Shown here in pieces: positions 17,379-26,014 of a DNA stretch of 64,000 nucleotides. Position 1 is the stretch's first letter; every line of letters starts with the position of its first letter. Position numbers and translations under genes: made by a program. Below the pieces are notes generated by a model that was given only the letters and a program-made list of their open reading frames with translations, was not told the origin of the DNA and ran no database searches. Origin of the DNA: Methanosarcina siciliae T4/M (GTDB taxonomy: Archaea > Halobacteriota > Methanosarcinia > Methanosarcinales > Methanosarcinaceae); contig NZ_CP009506.1 of assembly GCF_000970085.1 (NCBI RefSeq), positions 2,170,001 to 2,234,000 on the forward strand, in the 5' to 3' direction.

Positions 17379-18136
17379 TCTATTTTAAGTCCATTAGTTG
17401 TATGATACTTAATCTGTTCCCGACTGAATTTCCAGCCTCCAATATAGTTCCCAGAAAGATCTGTATATACTCCCACTCCTGTCTCCTTATTCAAATAAAC
17501 ATAAACATCTTGATTTTGTCTATAAGTCGATTTATAAACTTCAGGTGCAGTTATTATATGATTCTGAATAGCTTTTTCATATAGATCTCCATTAGCTTTA
17601 TTCCAATTACCTTTTATTCCGAAATCACTTGCATGTTTCCATTCATGTTGTAATTTCGAACTTGTGATTTTTGTATTAGGTAAGTCCGTTCTTTTGATAA
17701 CGTTGTAAATTTGGTTACTATTTTTAGCAACTTTTCCAGAATCTATCACATCGTCAACTTTCTTCTCTGCATCCACTGTCTTATCCAGTAGCTTAAACAA
17801 ATCCTCAACGTTATCCACATGAGTAACCGTTTCCTCTAGAGCCTGAACTCCAAGCCTTCCGCCTGTAACACCCGGCGCCAGAGCACATACAACATCAGTA
17901 GCAAGACCTATGTATGTCCATTTATCAGCATTCCCGGTACGAATATCGTTAATGTCCATTGCAAGGAACGCTACATCAATGGCAGTCTCAACATAGTGCC
18001 CGCTCGGATCAGTATACTTCACCGGATTATTCAGCACATAAGAATACCTGTTCAGAGCCTGCGGATTATACGGATCAGGAAGCATCGTATCCGGCTGAAA
18101 AAAGAAGATGAAATTGACTGAATTATTGTTATTCAA
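17375..18136 (-). CDS. Orphan Rhs core-toxin cassette 2, colicin D-like tip
   Basis: Rhs homology starts exactly at CCGGCTGAA (18091-18099); upstream codons (from TTG 18136) are unrelated, so no proper start exists. Core motif DPYNPQALNRYSYVLNNP, then YTDPSGHY and the shared linker (DINDIRTGNADKWTYIG). The tip of about 110 residues contains KLQHEWKHASDFGIKGNW, LYEKAIQNHI, a YRQNQDVYVYLNKETG strand and GNYIGGWKFS. This order (K-x3-KHA.DFGI, AI..H, Y.NP.TG, GWK.S) is the one I know from colicin D-type tRNA-cleaving domains, with the His of KHA as the likely catalytic residue. Followed with overlap by its immunity gene. As it stands it is an unexpressed reservoir module. Confidence 0.75.
   Translation of the reverse strand: MNNNNSVNFIFFFQPDTMLPDPYNPQALNRYSYVLNNPVKYTDPSGHYVETAIDVAFLAMDINDIRTGNADKWTYIGLATDVVCALAPGVTGGRLGVQALEETVTHVDNVEDLFKLLDKTVDAEKKVDDVIDSGKVAKNSNQIYNVIKRTDLPNTKITSSKLQHEWKHASDFGIKGNWNKANGDLYEKAIQNHIITAPEVYKSTYRQNQDVYVYLNKETGVGVYTDLSGNYIGGWKFSREQIKYHTTNGLKIE
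17790..18099 (-). repeat. Rhs core/linker repeat (four copies in the island)
   Basis: About 300 bp encoding the Rhs core end plus linker is repeated with few changes at roughly 14560-14879, 15790-16110, 17790-18099 and, inside the full-length gene, 19805-20134. It is long and similar enough for homologous recombination between a headless cassette and the full-length gene. Cassettes 2 and 4 both begin at the same base of this repeat (CCGGCTGAA); cassette 3 extends further upstream. Confidence 0.8.
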
Positions 18137-18234
18137 TCAATATCAGTATATTTCCTTAAACTCAATATGTTAATAGTATTTTGTCTATTCTTTTCCATTA
18201 CTCTCTCAATCTCTTCAGGATCATGAACAGCACC

Positions 18235-18852
18235 TCAAATTTCTTCTAGTTCTTCCATGATTGCTCTTGAAATTTCATTGCTCCTATCTTCTGGTCCAAA
18301 CAAAGAGTATTATTCTTTGAAATAGTTCTCAGCTTTAGAATAATCTCCTGCTCCAAGAGCAAAGTATCCTTTATAATGCGCCTTCCCTTTGCAAAGAGCA
18401 CGATAAAGAGGTGGCACAACATCAGGATTATCTTCTTCAAGCATTTGCAAAACACTGCTGAAAGTAGAATACTTCTTTAAATAAGGGATGGAGTATTTAA
18501 GAATCACATCCCTTATTCCCAGCATAGATTGCTCTGTTGTTTCTTTATCTCCTTTAGGGAATTTCCAACTTAAAAGGCTCCACCCACAGGGAGCTTTATC
18601 GTGCATTCCCCCTGCAATTTCAGATGCAATGTCCTCCCTTATGTGAGGTTTAAAAAGTGGAAGATATCCCATATCTAAAATTCGATAGCCACCTTATTTT
18701 CCACTTGGAAAACCAATATACTGGAGCAGTTTATTATCCTCCGTCAATCGAATAAAATCAGTGGTTTTGTATGGAACAAAACCTTCTTCCTCCATTATAT
18801 CTCCGACGTACTTTTTTGCAAACTTGTTAAATGCTTGTGCCACAGTTCTCAC
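18235..18852 (-). pseudogene. DUF4304-like (immunity-type) gene broken by in-frame stops
   Basis: One continuous minus-strand frame from GTG 18852 to TGA 18235 is interrupted only by TAA codons at 18694-18696 and 18310-18312. The N-terminal part (AQAFNKFAKKYVGDIMEEEG, FIRL..DNKLLQYIGFPSGK) and the middle (GYLPLFKPHIRED, CGWSLLSWKFPKGD, SIPYLKKYSTFSSVLQML) resemble DUF4304 proteins, a family often found as immunity or immunity-like genes in toxin loci. Both stops are TAA, so stop-codon decoding as pyrrolysine (TAG) does not rescue it. The toxin tip that should precede it is missing. Probably the remnant of a lost cassette; the 211 bp upstream (18853-19063) show no gene. Confidence 0.65.
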
Positions 18853-19063
18853 CCATTCATTTTACTCGAATAGTTTCTCCATTTTTGATCGTAGAAAACA
18901 TGCACTTATTGCTGAGAAAGAAATAACTGATGGCTATGATTGTCGGTTTCATAAAATTTATTGATTTAATATAGCACATTATAACCATTCAGATTCTGCA
19001 GGTGTAATTTTTATCCGTGATTATATAAGGATCAGAGTACCTGACTTTACATTATTTTCCACT

Positions 19064-19417
19064 TTATTTTGAAGCTTCGAAAACAATGGAATATATATAC
19101 TCTTCATCAGTATTTTTTTTTGCATATTTTTCTATGTAGGAAACAGCTTGTTCTTTACTTTCATCAATTGTTGCTTTTTCTCTAATATTTTCGCTTTCAA
19201 AATACCAACTATCACCCGTGCTTTCAATAACTTCATTGTTTAATGAAAAAACATCACCTCCCAAAATAATGAAACCATTGTTTGCCAGAAACTCAACGGT
19301 GGCGATTGATTCATCTGATTTCCATGCATAGTTGTAAATCCCAATTTCTTTTAAATCTACAGCTTTTTCTAGAAGAATTTCTGGGAAATAAGATGGAAAT
19401 CCGTATTTTCTGTTCAT
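19064..19417 (-). CDS. Putative immunity protein of the full-length Rhs toxin (Imm40-like)
   Basis: 117 residues from ATG 19417, which has an AGGAG site overlapping the end of the rhs gene (gap 13 bases). The frame also opens further upstream into rhs, but that part is out of frame with it and not coding. Motifs FPEILLEKAVDLKEIGIYNY, AW, FIILGGDVFSL, GDSWYF and a C-terminal YIYSIVF resemble the small alpha/beta immunity family Imm40 as I remember it (moderate certainty). Soluble and cytosolic. It should neutralise the last ~124 residues of the rhs product. Confidence 0.7.
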   Translation of the reverse strand: MNRKYGFPSYFPEILLEKAVDLKEIGIYNYAWKSDESIATVEFLANNGFIILGGDVFSLNNEVIESTGDSWYFESENIREKATIDESKEQAVSYIEKYAKKNTDEEYIYSIVFEASK

Positions 19418-19430
19418 TTTTTTACTCCTG

Positions 19431-22400
19431 TTAGTTTTTATAAGGCTTAAAAAGCCTGTGATTACACGTTGTTCCATCAGGTTCTATAATATACTCGAAC
19501 ACACCATTTTTTCCATCATAAGTTCCTTCAATACTCACTTTAGTTCTTAATACCCCATCTCCGCCTTTTAATCTTCCTACCTTCCCATAATTTCCATATT
19601 TGTCTACCTCAGTTGGGAAATTATGATAATCTCCTTTTTCCATCTGTTTCATAACCTTCTTAGTATATTCCAGGTTTTCTAAAGGATTTTTCTCCAGCCC
19701 TTCCATTGGCTTTATGGAAACATCATCTGATAGTTTGATGAAATTATTGGCAACTTTAAATCCCTTCTCTGCTTTCTTCTCACCATTAACAACAGTATCT
19801 ACAGAATCCGCTGTCTTATCCAGCAGCTTGAACAAGTCCCCAACGTTGTCCGCATGAGTAACTGTTTCCTCCAGAGCCTGAACCCCAAGCCTTCCGCCTG
19901 TAACACCCGGCAGAGCAGCACATACAACATCAGTAGCGAGACCTATGTATGTCCATTTATCAGCATTCCCGGTGCGGATATCGTTAATGTCCATTGCAAG
20001 GAAAGCTAAATCAATGGCGGTCTCAACATAATGTCCGCTTGGATCAGTATACTTCACCGGATTATTCAGCGCATAAGAATACCTGTTCAACGCCTGCGGA
20101 TTATAAGGATCGGGAAGCATTGTATCCGGCTGAACGAAAACCCTGTACCCAGGCGAATAATACCTCGCACCGTAGTACATCAGCCCTGTATCAGCATCAT
20201 TTTCCTGCCCTGTAAACCCGTATTTCTCCAGCCCGCCTGACCTTACCTGTCCGTATGGGAAGTAATCGGTGCGTTCTACCTCAAGCCCGGTTTCATCAAC
20301 CATCAGGGAAGTGCTACCTATATGGTCGGAGAGGTACCACTCCATGCTTTCGGATGTTTCTTTGGCTACGCGTTCGTCATCGCGGAAGAAATAGCTGGTG
20401 GCAATGCCATTATCGATTTCGTAGAACTTGTTGATGTAATAGGTGAATTCTCCATCGGAATTCTGTTTCTTGATTCTCTGGCCGTTTGCATCGTACCAGT
20501 ACTTTTCCACGAGGGAATTGTTAGCGGAGTAACGGACCTCACTTAACTGGTTGGCATCGTTGTAGACGTAGATGAAATCCTCATCGTCTACCAGGTTTCC
20601 GTTTGCGTCGTAAACGAGATTGTTTGCAACATAAGTAGCAGGAGCATGGAACGGTGTCTGAGCGTATTCATAAGGAGCCATCCCATGACTGGGCATCTCA
20701 TTATAGGAGGTCCCGACAAGACCTGGGATTTCATCACCGGAGGAAGTTCCGACAAACTCGATACGTCCATACCGGTCATAGACGAAGTCTCTCTGGTAGA
20801 TCCGCGTGCCATTGGATGACATATATGCGCTGACAAGCCTGTCAAGGTCGTCGTATCCGTAGGTTTTTACGGTATTTTGGGTGTTGTCCGCGATCTCGAG
20901 GACATTGCCTACGTTGTCGAAATCGTAGTTGAGGTCCTGGAGGCCTGCGGAATAGATTCTGTCCAGCAGCAGTTTTTGACTGTCGTAGGTGTAGGTTGTG
21001 ATTACGCCGTTGGAATATTCCTTTCTTGTGATCTGGTTCCTTGCGTTGTAGTCAAGGTCGTCAATCACGCCGTCAACGCTTTCAAGAAGGGTCTGCGCAT
21101 TGTATGTCAGGCTGACGGCTTCGCTGTTCGGGTAGGTGATTCCTGTGACCCTGTCCATGCTGTCATAATCATAGGACGTGGTGTAGGGTGTACCGTCAAT
21201 GGTTAAGGTTTCGCTTTCTACCCTGTAGCGCAGGTCGTAGTCGTAACTTGATGATGCGGGTCCTTTTGTTACCCGGGAAAGCGTACCGTTAAATTCAAGG
21301 TCGTAGGTGAAACTGATGTCCTCATCGTTAGGGTAATCTATTGCAGTAACCCTGTCCAGGTCATCATAACTGAGGATTGTCGAAACTCCCCGTGAATCGG
21401 TCTGGTTTATCAGGTTTCCGTTCAGGTCGTATTCATAGGTCCAGCTGCCCATGTCAGAGTCGTCCATTGCCACTTTCCTGCCGAGGGAATCGTAGGTGAA
21501 ATAAACACTGGGCGGAGCCTGAGGGTCATTGAAGCCCGGCGTAATCTCGATGAGATTATTCAGGGCATCGTAACTGTAGGATGTAACGTAAGTTTCGCCT
21601 TCGTTAAACTCATATACCTTGACAATATTTCCGAAAACATCACTTGTTAGTGTTTTGTCAACGCCGTTCTGGTTGGTAATCGTGGTGTCGTCAAGGTTGT
21701 AATCGTATGTCAGGGTAGTGCCGTCAGTATTGGTGATAACCGTTGGCCGTCCGGTTGCATCGTACTCGTAGGTTACGGATAAGCCGGTTTGGTCCGAATA
21801 ATGCGGGACTTCGGCACTTTCTACAAGGCCCAGTTCGTTATATGCGGTGTTCTGGATAATCCAGCCATCTTCCCCTTCATACTTTTTCTGGATCAGTTGA
21901 CCGAAGCCGTCGTATGAGTCGGTGGAGTCGAACGTGGAATAAGTATTCTCTCCACTACTATCCTTTGTTCTGGTTGAAATCATTTCGGGCGCTGCACCAT
22001 CCAGATAATATATGTATTCTGTAGACGGCGAACTCAAGCTATCGTAAGGTTTTATCACCTTTGTTATCCTGTGCAGGTTGTCATAGGTATATTCGGTAGA
22101 GACACTATTGCTGTCTGTTATTTTTGTGATCCTGCCAAGGTCGTTGAATTCGTAACACTCTTTTTGACCCAGGACGTTTTCAATGGAAACGGGGTATAAA
22201 TGGTTTGCATCATACTCTATGTCCTTTGAAACCCCTTCCGGGTTCGTAATCCGTATTATGTTTCCATATGCATCATAATCGTACAGAACATTGGGATTAT
22301 CTCCCATATTGTTCCATGATACTGTTTTAGTGAGCTGCCCTTTGCTGATGGCACTGTTGTCATTTGTTTCGTCATAATAGTACCATGATTCGCTCTTCTT

Positions 22401-25223
22401 TACATGATCGGAGTCTTCCACCCATTCATGAGTTTTTTTCCCGAGGATCCACGGATTTACTGCATTGGCATATCCAAAATGGTAATATTTTCCATCTCCG
22501 GTAGTATCCACGTCCCCGTAATCTGTTATGGAAAGCGGGTTCCCGTAATCGTCATACTCGTTATATTCAATGAAAGAGGACCAGCCGGCTGAACTGGACG
22601 GGTTCTGTACAAGCCCGTCAAACTGTGTTTTGGACTCCGAGTCCAGCAAAATCAGGTTGACATCAGGGTATATTTCCTGAGCAGTATATTCCATGTTCAG
22701 GGAACTGTAAAGGTTTCCGTTTTTGTCCCGGACTTCAGTATGATGTTCGATGCCCTTGAGGACGTTGTCCTGGTGGAAAAAGTGCTTTACTATCGAATAT
22801 TCGTTTTCAACGGTGACCTCGCCAAATCCTCTGAATTCGATTTCTTCCGGTGGGTCGAAGTACTGCATTCCGTTTTTATAAGTGTAATCGGTTGTTGAAA
22901 CGACGCTTCCCGTGCCTGTAATTCCATTATCCCTTGTCACACTGCTTGTGACCCACATACTCATGGCCAAATCCGAAACGCTGTCTTCCCCGGTGTTATC
23001 GAAGAGCGTAGAAGGTTCATATTTTATGGCCGTGCTTCCACCGGTTGGGTGCTGTATTTTTTTGAGCAGACCTGGAGTTTTGTAATTTTCCGTGCTCTCA
23101 GTGTTAGTGTTTATCCAGGTATAGTAATCACCATAACCTGCTTTGACAATATCTGTCAGCCCGTCCCCGTTCAAATCTGCAAAGCGCACTCCCTGGCCTT
23201 TGCCGTAGCTTGCGAACAATACAGGAGAATTCCATGAGTTATCCCTTTCCCAGCCATTGCCAGTGTTTATCCAGGCATCGTAAGTGTACCCGACATCATT
23301 ATAATAACTCTGAAGAATGTCAGCCAAACCGTCTCCGTTGACATCCACTAAACCTACACCCCGATCGGATCTGAGAGATACTGGAGACGCCCAGGAATTA
23401 TCCTGTTCCCATCCACTTCCGGTGTTTAACCATGCAGAATCTAGTTTAGCGATATCGACAAGTCCGTCTCCATTAAGGTCAGCGAGTTGTACTCCTTTAT
23501 CAAGACTCTCGTATGTGAAGTAAGTAGGCGGGTTCCATGAATTATCCTGTATCCAGCCTGCACCGGTATTGAGATAAGCATCATAGTACAATCTACTACC
23601 ACTTTTGTAACCCTTAATTATGTCAACTAGTCCGTCTCCGTTGACATCTAAAACTCTTACACCATAATCTTTTAACCAGCCAAAACGCAGTGGAGGTATC
23701 CACGAGTTATTTTGTTCCCATCCGACGCCGGTATTCAACCAGGCAGAAGAAATGTCAGTCCCATGCTGGATAATATCAACCAATCCGTCTCCATTGACAT
23801 CCGCAAGGCGTGCACCCGTATCGTGCGTATAATCTCTGAAATATGTTGGCGGTTCCCAGGAACTATTCAGTTCCCAACCGTCTCCGGTGTTTATCCAGGT
23901 TGAACACCTGATTCGACTAAGATCATCTTTATAACCTTGAACGAGGTCTTCCAATCCGTCGCCATTGACATCTACAAATCGTATCCCCTTGTCTCTTCCT
24001 GACAAACAGGCAGGTGATATCCAGGAATCACTTTCTTGCCATCCTCCGGTAAGGGAGTCATATTCAAAAACAGTAGGTTGGAATTCTTCATTGTTTAATC
24101 CTGTTTTTGTAATGGATTTCAGGTGTAATTTTAACTGTTGGGTTTCGTAATCAAGATCATATTTCCAGAGAACGGTTTCATCGTTACGGACAGTAATACT
24201 GGAGATCAAGTTTTTTTCGATGATTTTGTTGCTATATTCGTAAATAGTGAAAACACGTGGTTTTTCCGTGAACTCAAAATCAATAACTGCATGATTGTCG
24301 TTGTAGGTTATGCTGTCAAGATATGTGCTTCCTACTTCTCCACTTACCGGATTTTCAAGATACGTATATTTAATCTGGTTGCCATTAACATCCTCTACAA
24401 GATCGAGCCACCATTTACTGACATAATTTCTTGAGGCAACGGAGTTTCTTTGTTCGGAATCAGTGTTATAACCAAAACGATATTTTGTCCCGTCCGGTAT
24501 GTTGAGGATCCAGTAGTCTCCAAAAGAATTGCTGCTGGTTGTACTTTTTTCAATTTTCATAAAGCTTTCAGTTTCGGTATGATATGAATCATCCTCTTCC
24601 ACATAAACGAGTTTGTAAGTTGAACCGTCCAAAACGAGAATAAATCTATCGTCATTTGTGTTTTCAGGAGTGTACCTTGTATCCCTGATAATGCAGTTCT
24701 CATTCAATGACCAGCCCATTCCAAGTGAACCGTATGTTCCTTTTGAGCCTGTGGCACTGGAATAGGTTAGAGAAACCTCCGGTTCTAATCCGGCTCTTCC
24801 TTTTAAAGTTTCAATCGGATAAGAATAGACAAAAGAACCTGTAAACAGGCTTGTGTCAAAGTAATTGTTCTCATTTTCCAGGTTAGGACTAAGATATGCT
24901 TTGGCATCCTTTAAAGGCGCCTCATCTCCGGAAGCTTTAGTTGCAGTTGATATAGTATCTGCAGAAACAGTTTCCGTATCCTCGTCCACGCTTTCACTAT
25001 CAGGATCGGAAATTGTTTCACTAGTTTCTTCCTCAGATTCTATTGTGTTTTCATTATTTTCCTCGTGGGAATCAGAGTCAACTTGTGAACTCTCAGGACT
25101 TATGTCCTGGCTTGCCTCTGTGTTTTCAAGACAATATACATTCGGTGTGAGCAATATAATAATCATTAAAATTGAAAACAGTCTTTTGGTATGGATCGGA
25201 ACACGTCGTATCATGGAGAACAT
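19431..25223 (-). CDS. Secreted Rhs/YD-repeat polymorphic toxin, full length (1930 aa)
   Basis: Signal peptide about 1-31 (LFSILMIIILLTPNVYC; the Cys may be a lipobox). An acidic Ser/Glu/Asp-rich spacer spans 35-95. A SpvB/TcB-like domain (FTGSFVYSYPIETLKGRAGL, LTYSSATGSKGTYGSLGMGW) covers ~105-390. Six VCBS/FG-GAP repeats with the calcium-type motif D(V/L)NGDGL.D lie at ~410-695, then a TcB-middle-like region (IKYEPSTLFD). Dozens of YD repeats (YDYDSMDRVTGITYP) fill ~950-1640, expected to form the Rhs shell. The core GLMYYGARYYSPGYRVFVQP ... YTDPSGHY ends at ~1731. A conserved linker reaches ~1806, and the variable tip 1807-1930 holds HNFPTEVDKYGNYG, LKGGDGVLR and NHRLFKPYKN. Tip activity is unassigned. 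The AT-rich upstream region holds its promoter. Confidence 0.9.
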   Translation of the reverse strand: MFSMIRRVPIHTKRLFSILMIIILLTPNVYCLENTEASQDISPESSQVDSDSHEENNENTIESEEETSETISDPDSESVDEDTETVSADTISTATKASGDEAPLKDAKAYLSPNLENENNYFDTSLFTGSFVYSYPIETLKGRAGLEPEVSLTYSSATGSKGTYGSLGMGWSLNENCIIRDTRYTPENTNDDRFILVLDGSTYKLVYVEEDDSYHTETESFMKIEKSTTSSNSFGDYWILNIPDGTKYRFGYNTDSEQRNSVASRNYVSKWWLDLVEDVNGNQIKYTYLENPVSGEVGSTYLDSITYNDNHAVIDFEFTEKPRVFTIYEYSNKIIEKNLISSITVRNDETVLWKYDLDYETQQLKLHLKSITKTGLNNEEFQPTVFEYDSLTGGWQESDSWISPACLSGRDKGIRFVDVNGDGLEDLVQGYKDDLSRIRCSTWINTGDGWELNSSWEPPTYFRDYTHDTGARLADVNGDGLVDIIQHGTDISSAWLNTGVGWEQNNSWIPPLRFGWLKDYGVRVLDVNGDGLVDIIKGYKSGSRLYYDAYLNTGAGWIQDNSWNPPTYFTYESLDKGVQLADLNGDGLVDIAKLDSAWLNTGSGWEQDNSWASPVSLRSDRGVGLVDVNGDGLADILQSYYNDVGYTYDAWINTGNGWERDNSWNSPVLFASYGKGQGVRFADLNGDGLTDIVKAGYGDYYTWINTNTESTENYKTPGLLKKIQHPTGGSTAIKYEPSTLFDNTGEDSVSDLAMSMWVTSSVTRDNGITGTGSVVSTTDYTYKNGMQYFDPPEEIEFRGFGEVTVENEYSIVKHFFHQDNVLKGIEHHTEVRDKNGNLYSSLNMEYTAQEIYPDVNLILLDSESKTQFDGLVQNPSSSAGWSSFIEYNEYDDYGNPLSITDYGDVDTTGDGKYYHFGYANAVNPWILGKKTHEWVEDSDHVKKSESWYYYDETNDNSAISKGQLTKTVSWNNMGDNPNVLYDYDAYGNIIRITNPEGVSKDIEYDANHLYPVSIENVLGQKECYEFNDLGRITKITDSNSVSTEYTYDNLHRITKVIKPYDSLSSPSTEYIYYLDGAAPEMISTRTKDSSGENTYSTFDSTDSYDGFGQLIQKKYEGEDGWIIQNTAYNELGLVESAEVPHYSDQTGLSVTYEYDATGRPTVITNTDGTTLTYDYNLDDTTITNQNGVDKTLTSDVFGNIVKVYEFNEGETYVTSYSYDALNNLIEITPGFNDPQAPPSVYFTYDSLGRKVAMDDSDMGSWTYEYDLNGNLINQTDSRGVSTILSYDDLDRVTAIDYPNDEDISFTYDLEFNGTLSRVTKGPASSSYDYDLRYRVESETLTIDGTPYTTSYDYDSMDRVTGITYPNSEAVSLTYNAQTLLESVDGVIDDLDYNARNQITRKEYSNGVITTYTYDSQKLLLDRIYSAGLQDLNYDFDNVGNVLEIADNTQNTVKTYGYDDLDRLVSAYMSSNGTRIYQRDFVYDRYGRIEFVGTSSGDEIPGLVGTSYNEMPSHGMAPYEYAQTPFHAPATYVANNLVYDANGNLVDDEDFIYVYNDANQLSEVRYSANNSLVEKYWYDANGQRIKKQNSDGEFTYYINKFYEIDNGIATSYFFRDDERVAKETSESMEWYLSDHIGSTSLMVDETGLEVERTDYFPYGQVRSGGLEKYGFTGQENDADTGLMYYGARYYSPGYRVFVQPDTMLPDPYNPQALNRYSYALNNPVKYTDPSGHYVETAIDLAFLAMDINDIRTGNADKWTYIGLATDVVCAALPGVTGGRLGVQALEETVTHADNVGDLFKLLDKTADSVDTVVNGEKKAEKGFKVANNFIKLSDDVSIKPMEGLEKNPLENLEYTKKVMKQMEKGDYHNFPTEVDKYGNYGKVGRLKGGDGVLRTKVSIEGTYDGKNGVFEYIIEPDGTTCNHRLFKPYKN

Positions 25224-26014
25224 CTCTTATTTTATTTTTTATCTAACTATGTTTTTCGATGTACCCGGGTATGTTTTCAACATACAAATAAAGTAAATCG
25301 AAGATATTCATTTTTAAAAATAAAACCCCTCGATAAAAACTACAAACTTATATAAAAAATTAACGCGCATTAAATTAGACTATCAGAAAAAATTAATATC
25401 GTTTGAATATCGTTTGATTAGTTGATACTTTGTTTTTAACCTATAAATCTGAAAATTAGTTATTTTTCATGCTTAATATTTAATTACTATAAATTATTTA
25501 TTTAATTTGTTTAATAAATATTTTTTTACTATGTATATTTTGTTATATTTATGGTATCTAAAACTGAAAATTTTTAGCTTTTTAAGACGAGACTTACTTT
25601 CAAAAACGTTGGTTTCTCAAAATATGGGAATGGACGACCACTTGCAAAAATAAATTCTTTAGTTTTTGTTACTGATTTTTACCATAGTATGAGTTTGTAC
25701 GTTCGTGGCATCGGTTATTTGAAGGGGAGAAGCAGATTTACAGTTCTTAATTTGATCTTTCGACCTTCCCGGTGAATAATTTCCCTTTTCGGGCTTTTGC
25801 GGATGTATGAACCAGAAACCAACGCATCAGTCTTGAATAACCCTGGACAGTCAAAAACAAAACAGTAATTTTTTAGATTGAGACTGAATTTTGGGGTTGG
25901 TTTTATCTATCTTTAAGAATTCTAAAGGCAATTGTTTTTGAACGAAAATGTTTCAGAACGAAAGTCCAGAATAGATTCAGGATAAATTCAGAAGAAAACC
26001 GGACTGATCCGACA
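25224..26014. other. AT-rich intergenic region upstream of rhs and dtdA
   Basis: 791 bp between divergent genes. 25290-25620 is extremely AT-rich, with long T and A runs and many TATA-like words, and should contain the rhs promoter. 25680-25900 is less AT-rich but has no supported ORF. It may contain decayed mobile DNA, but I found no inverted repeats or transposase motif to support that. Confidence 0.4.

Noticed and set aside
18310..18696. Stop-codon decoding as pyrrolysine in the DUF4304-like gene
   Set aside because: Both internal stops are TAA; pyrrolysine uses TAG.
20877..21206. Plus-strand ORF opposite the Rhs repeats
   Set aside because: Its Val/Gly-rich sequence is the complement of YD repeats; no ribosome site.
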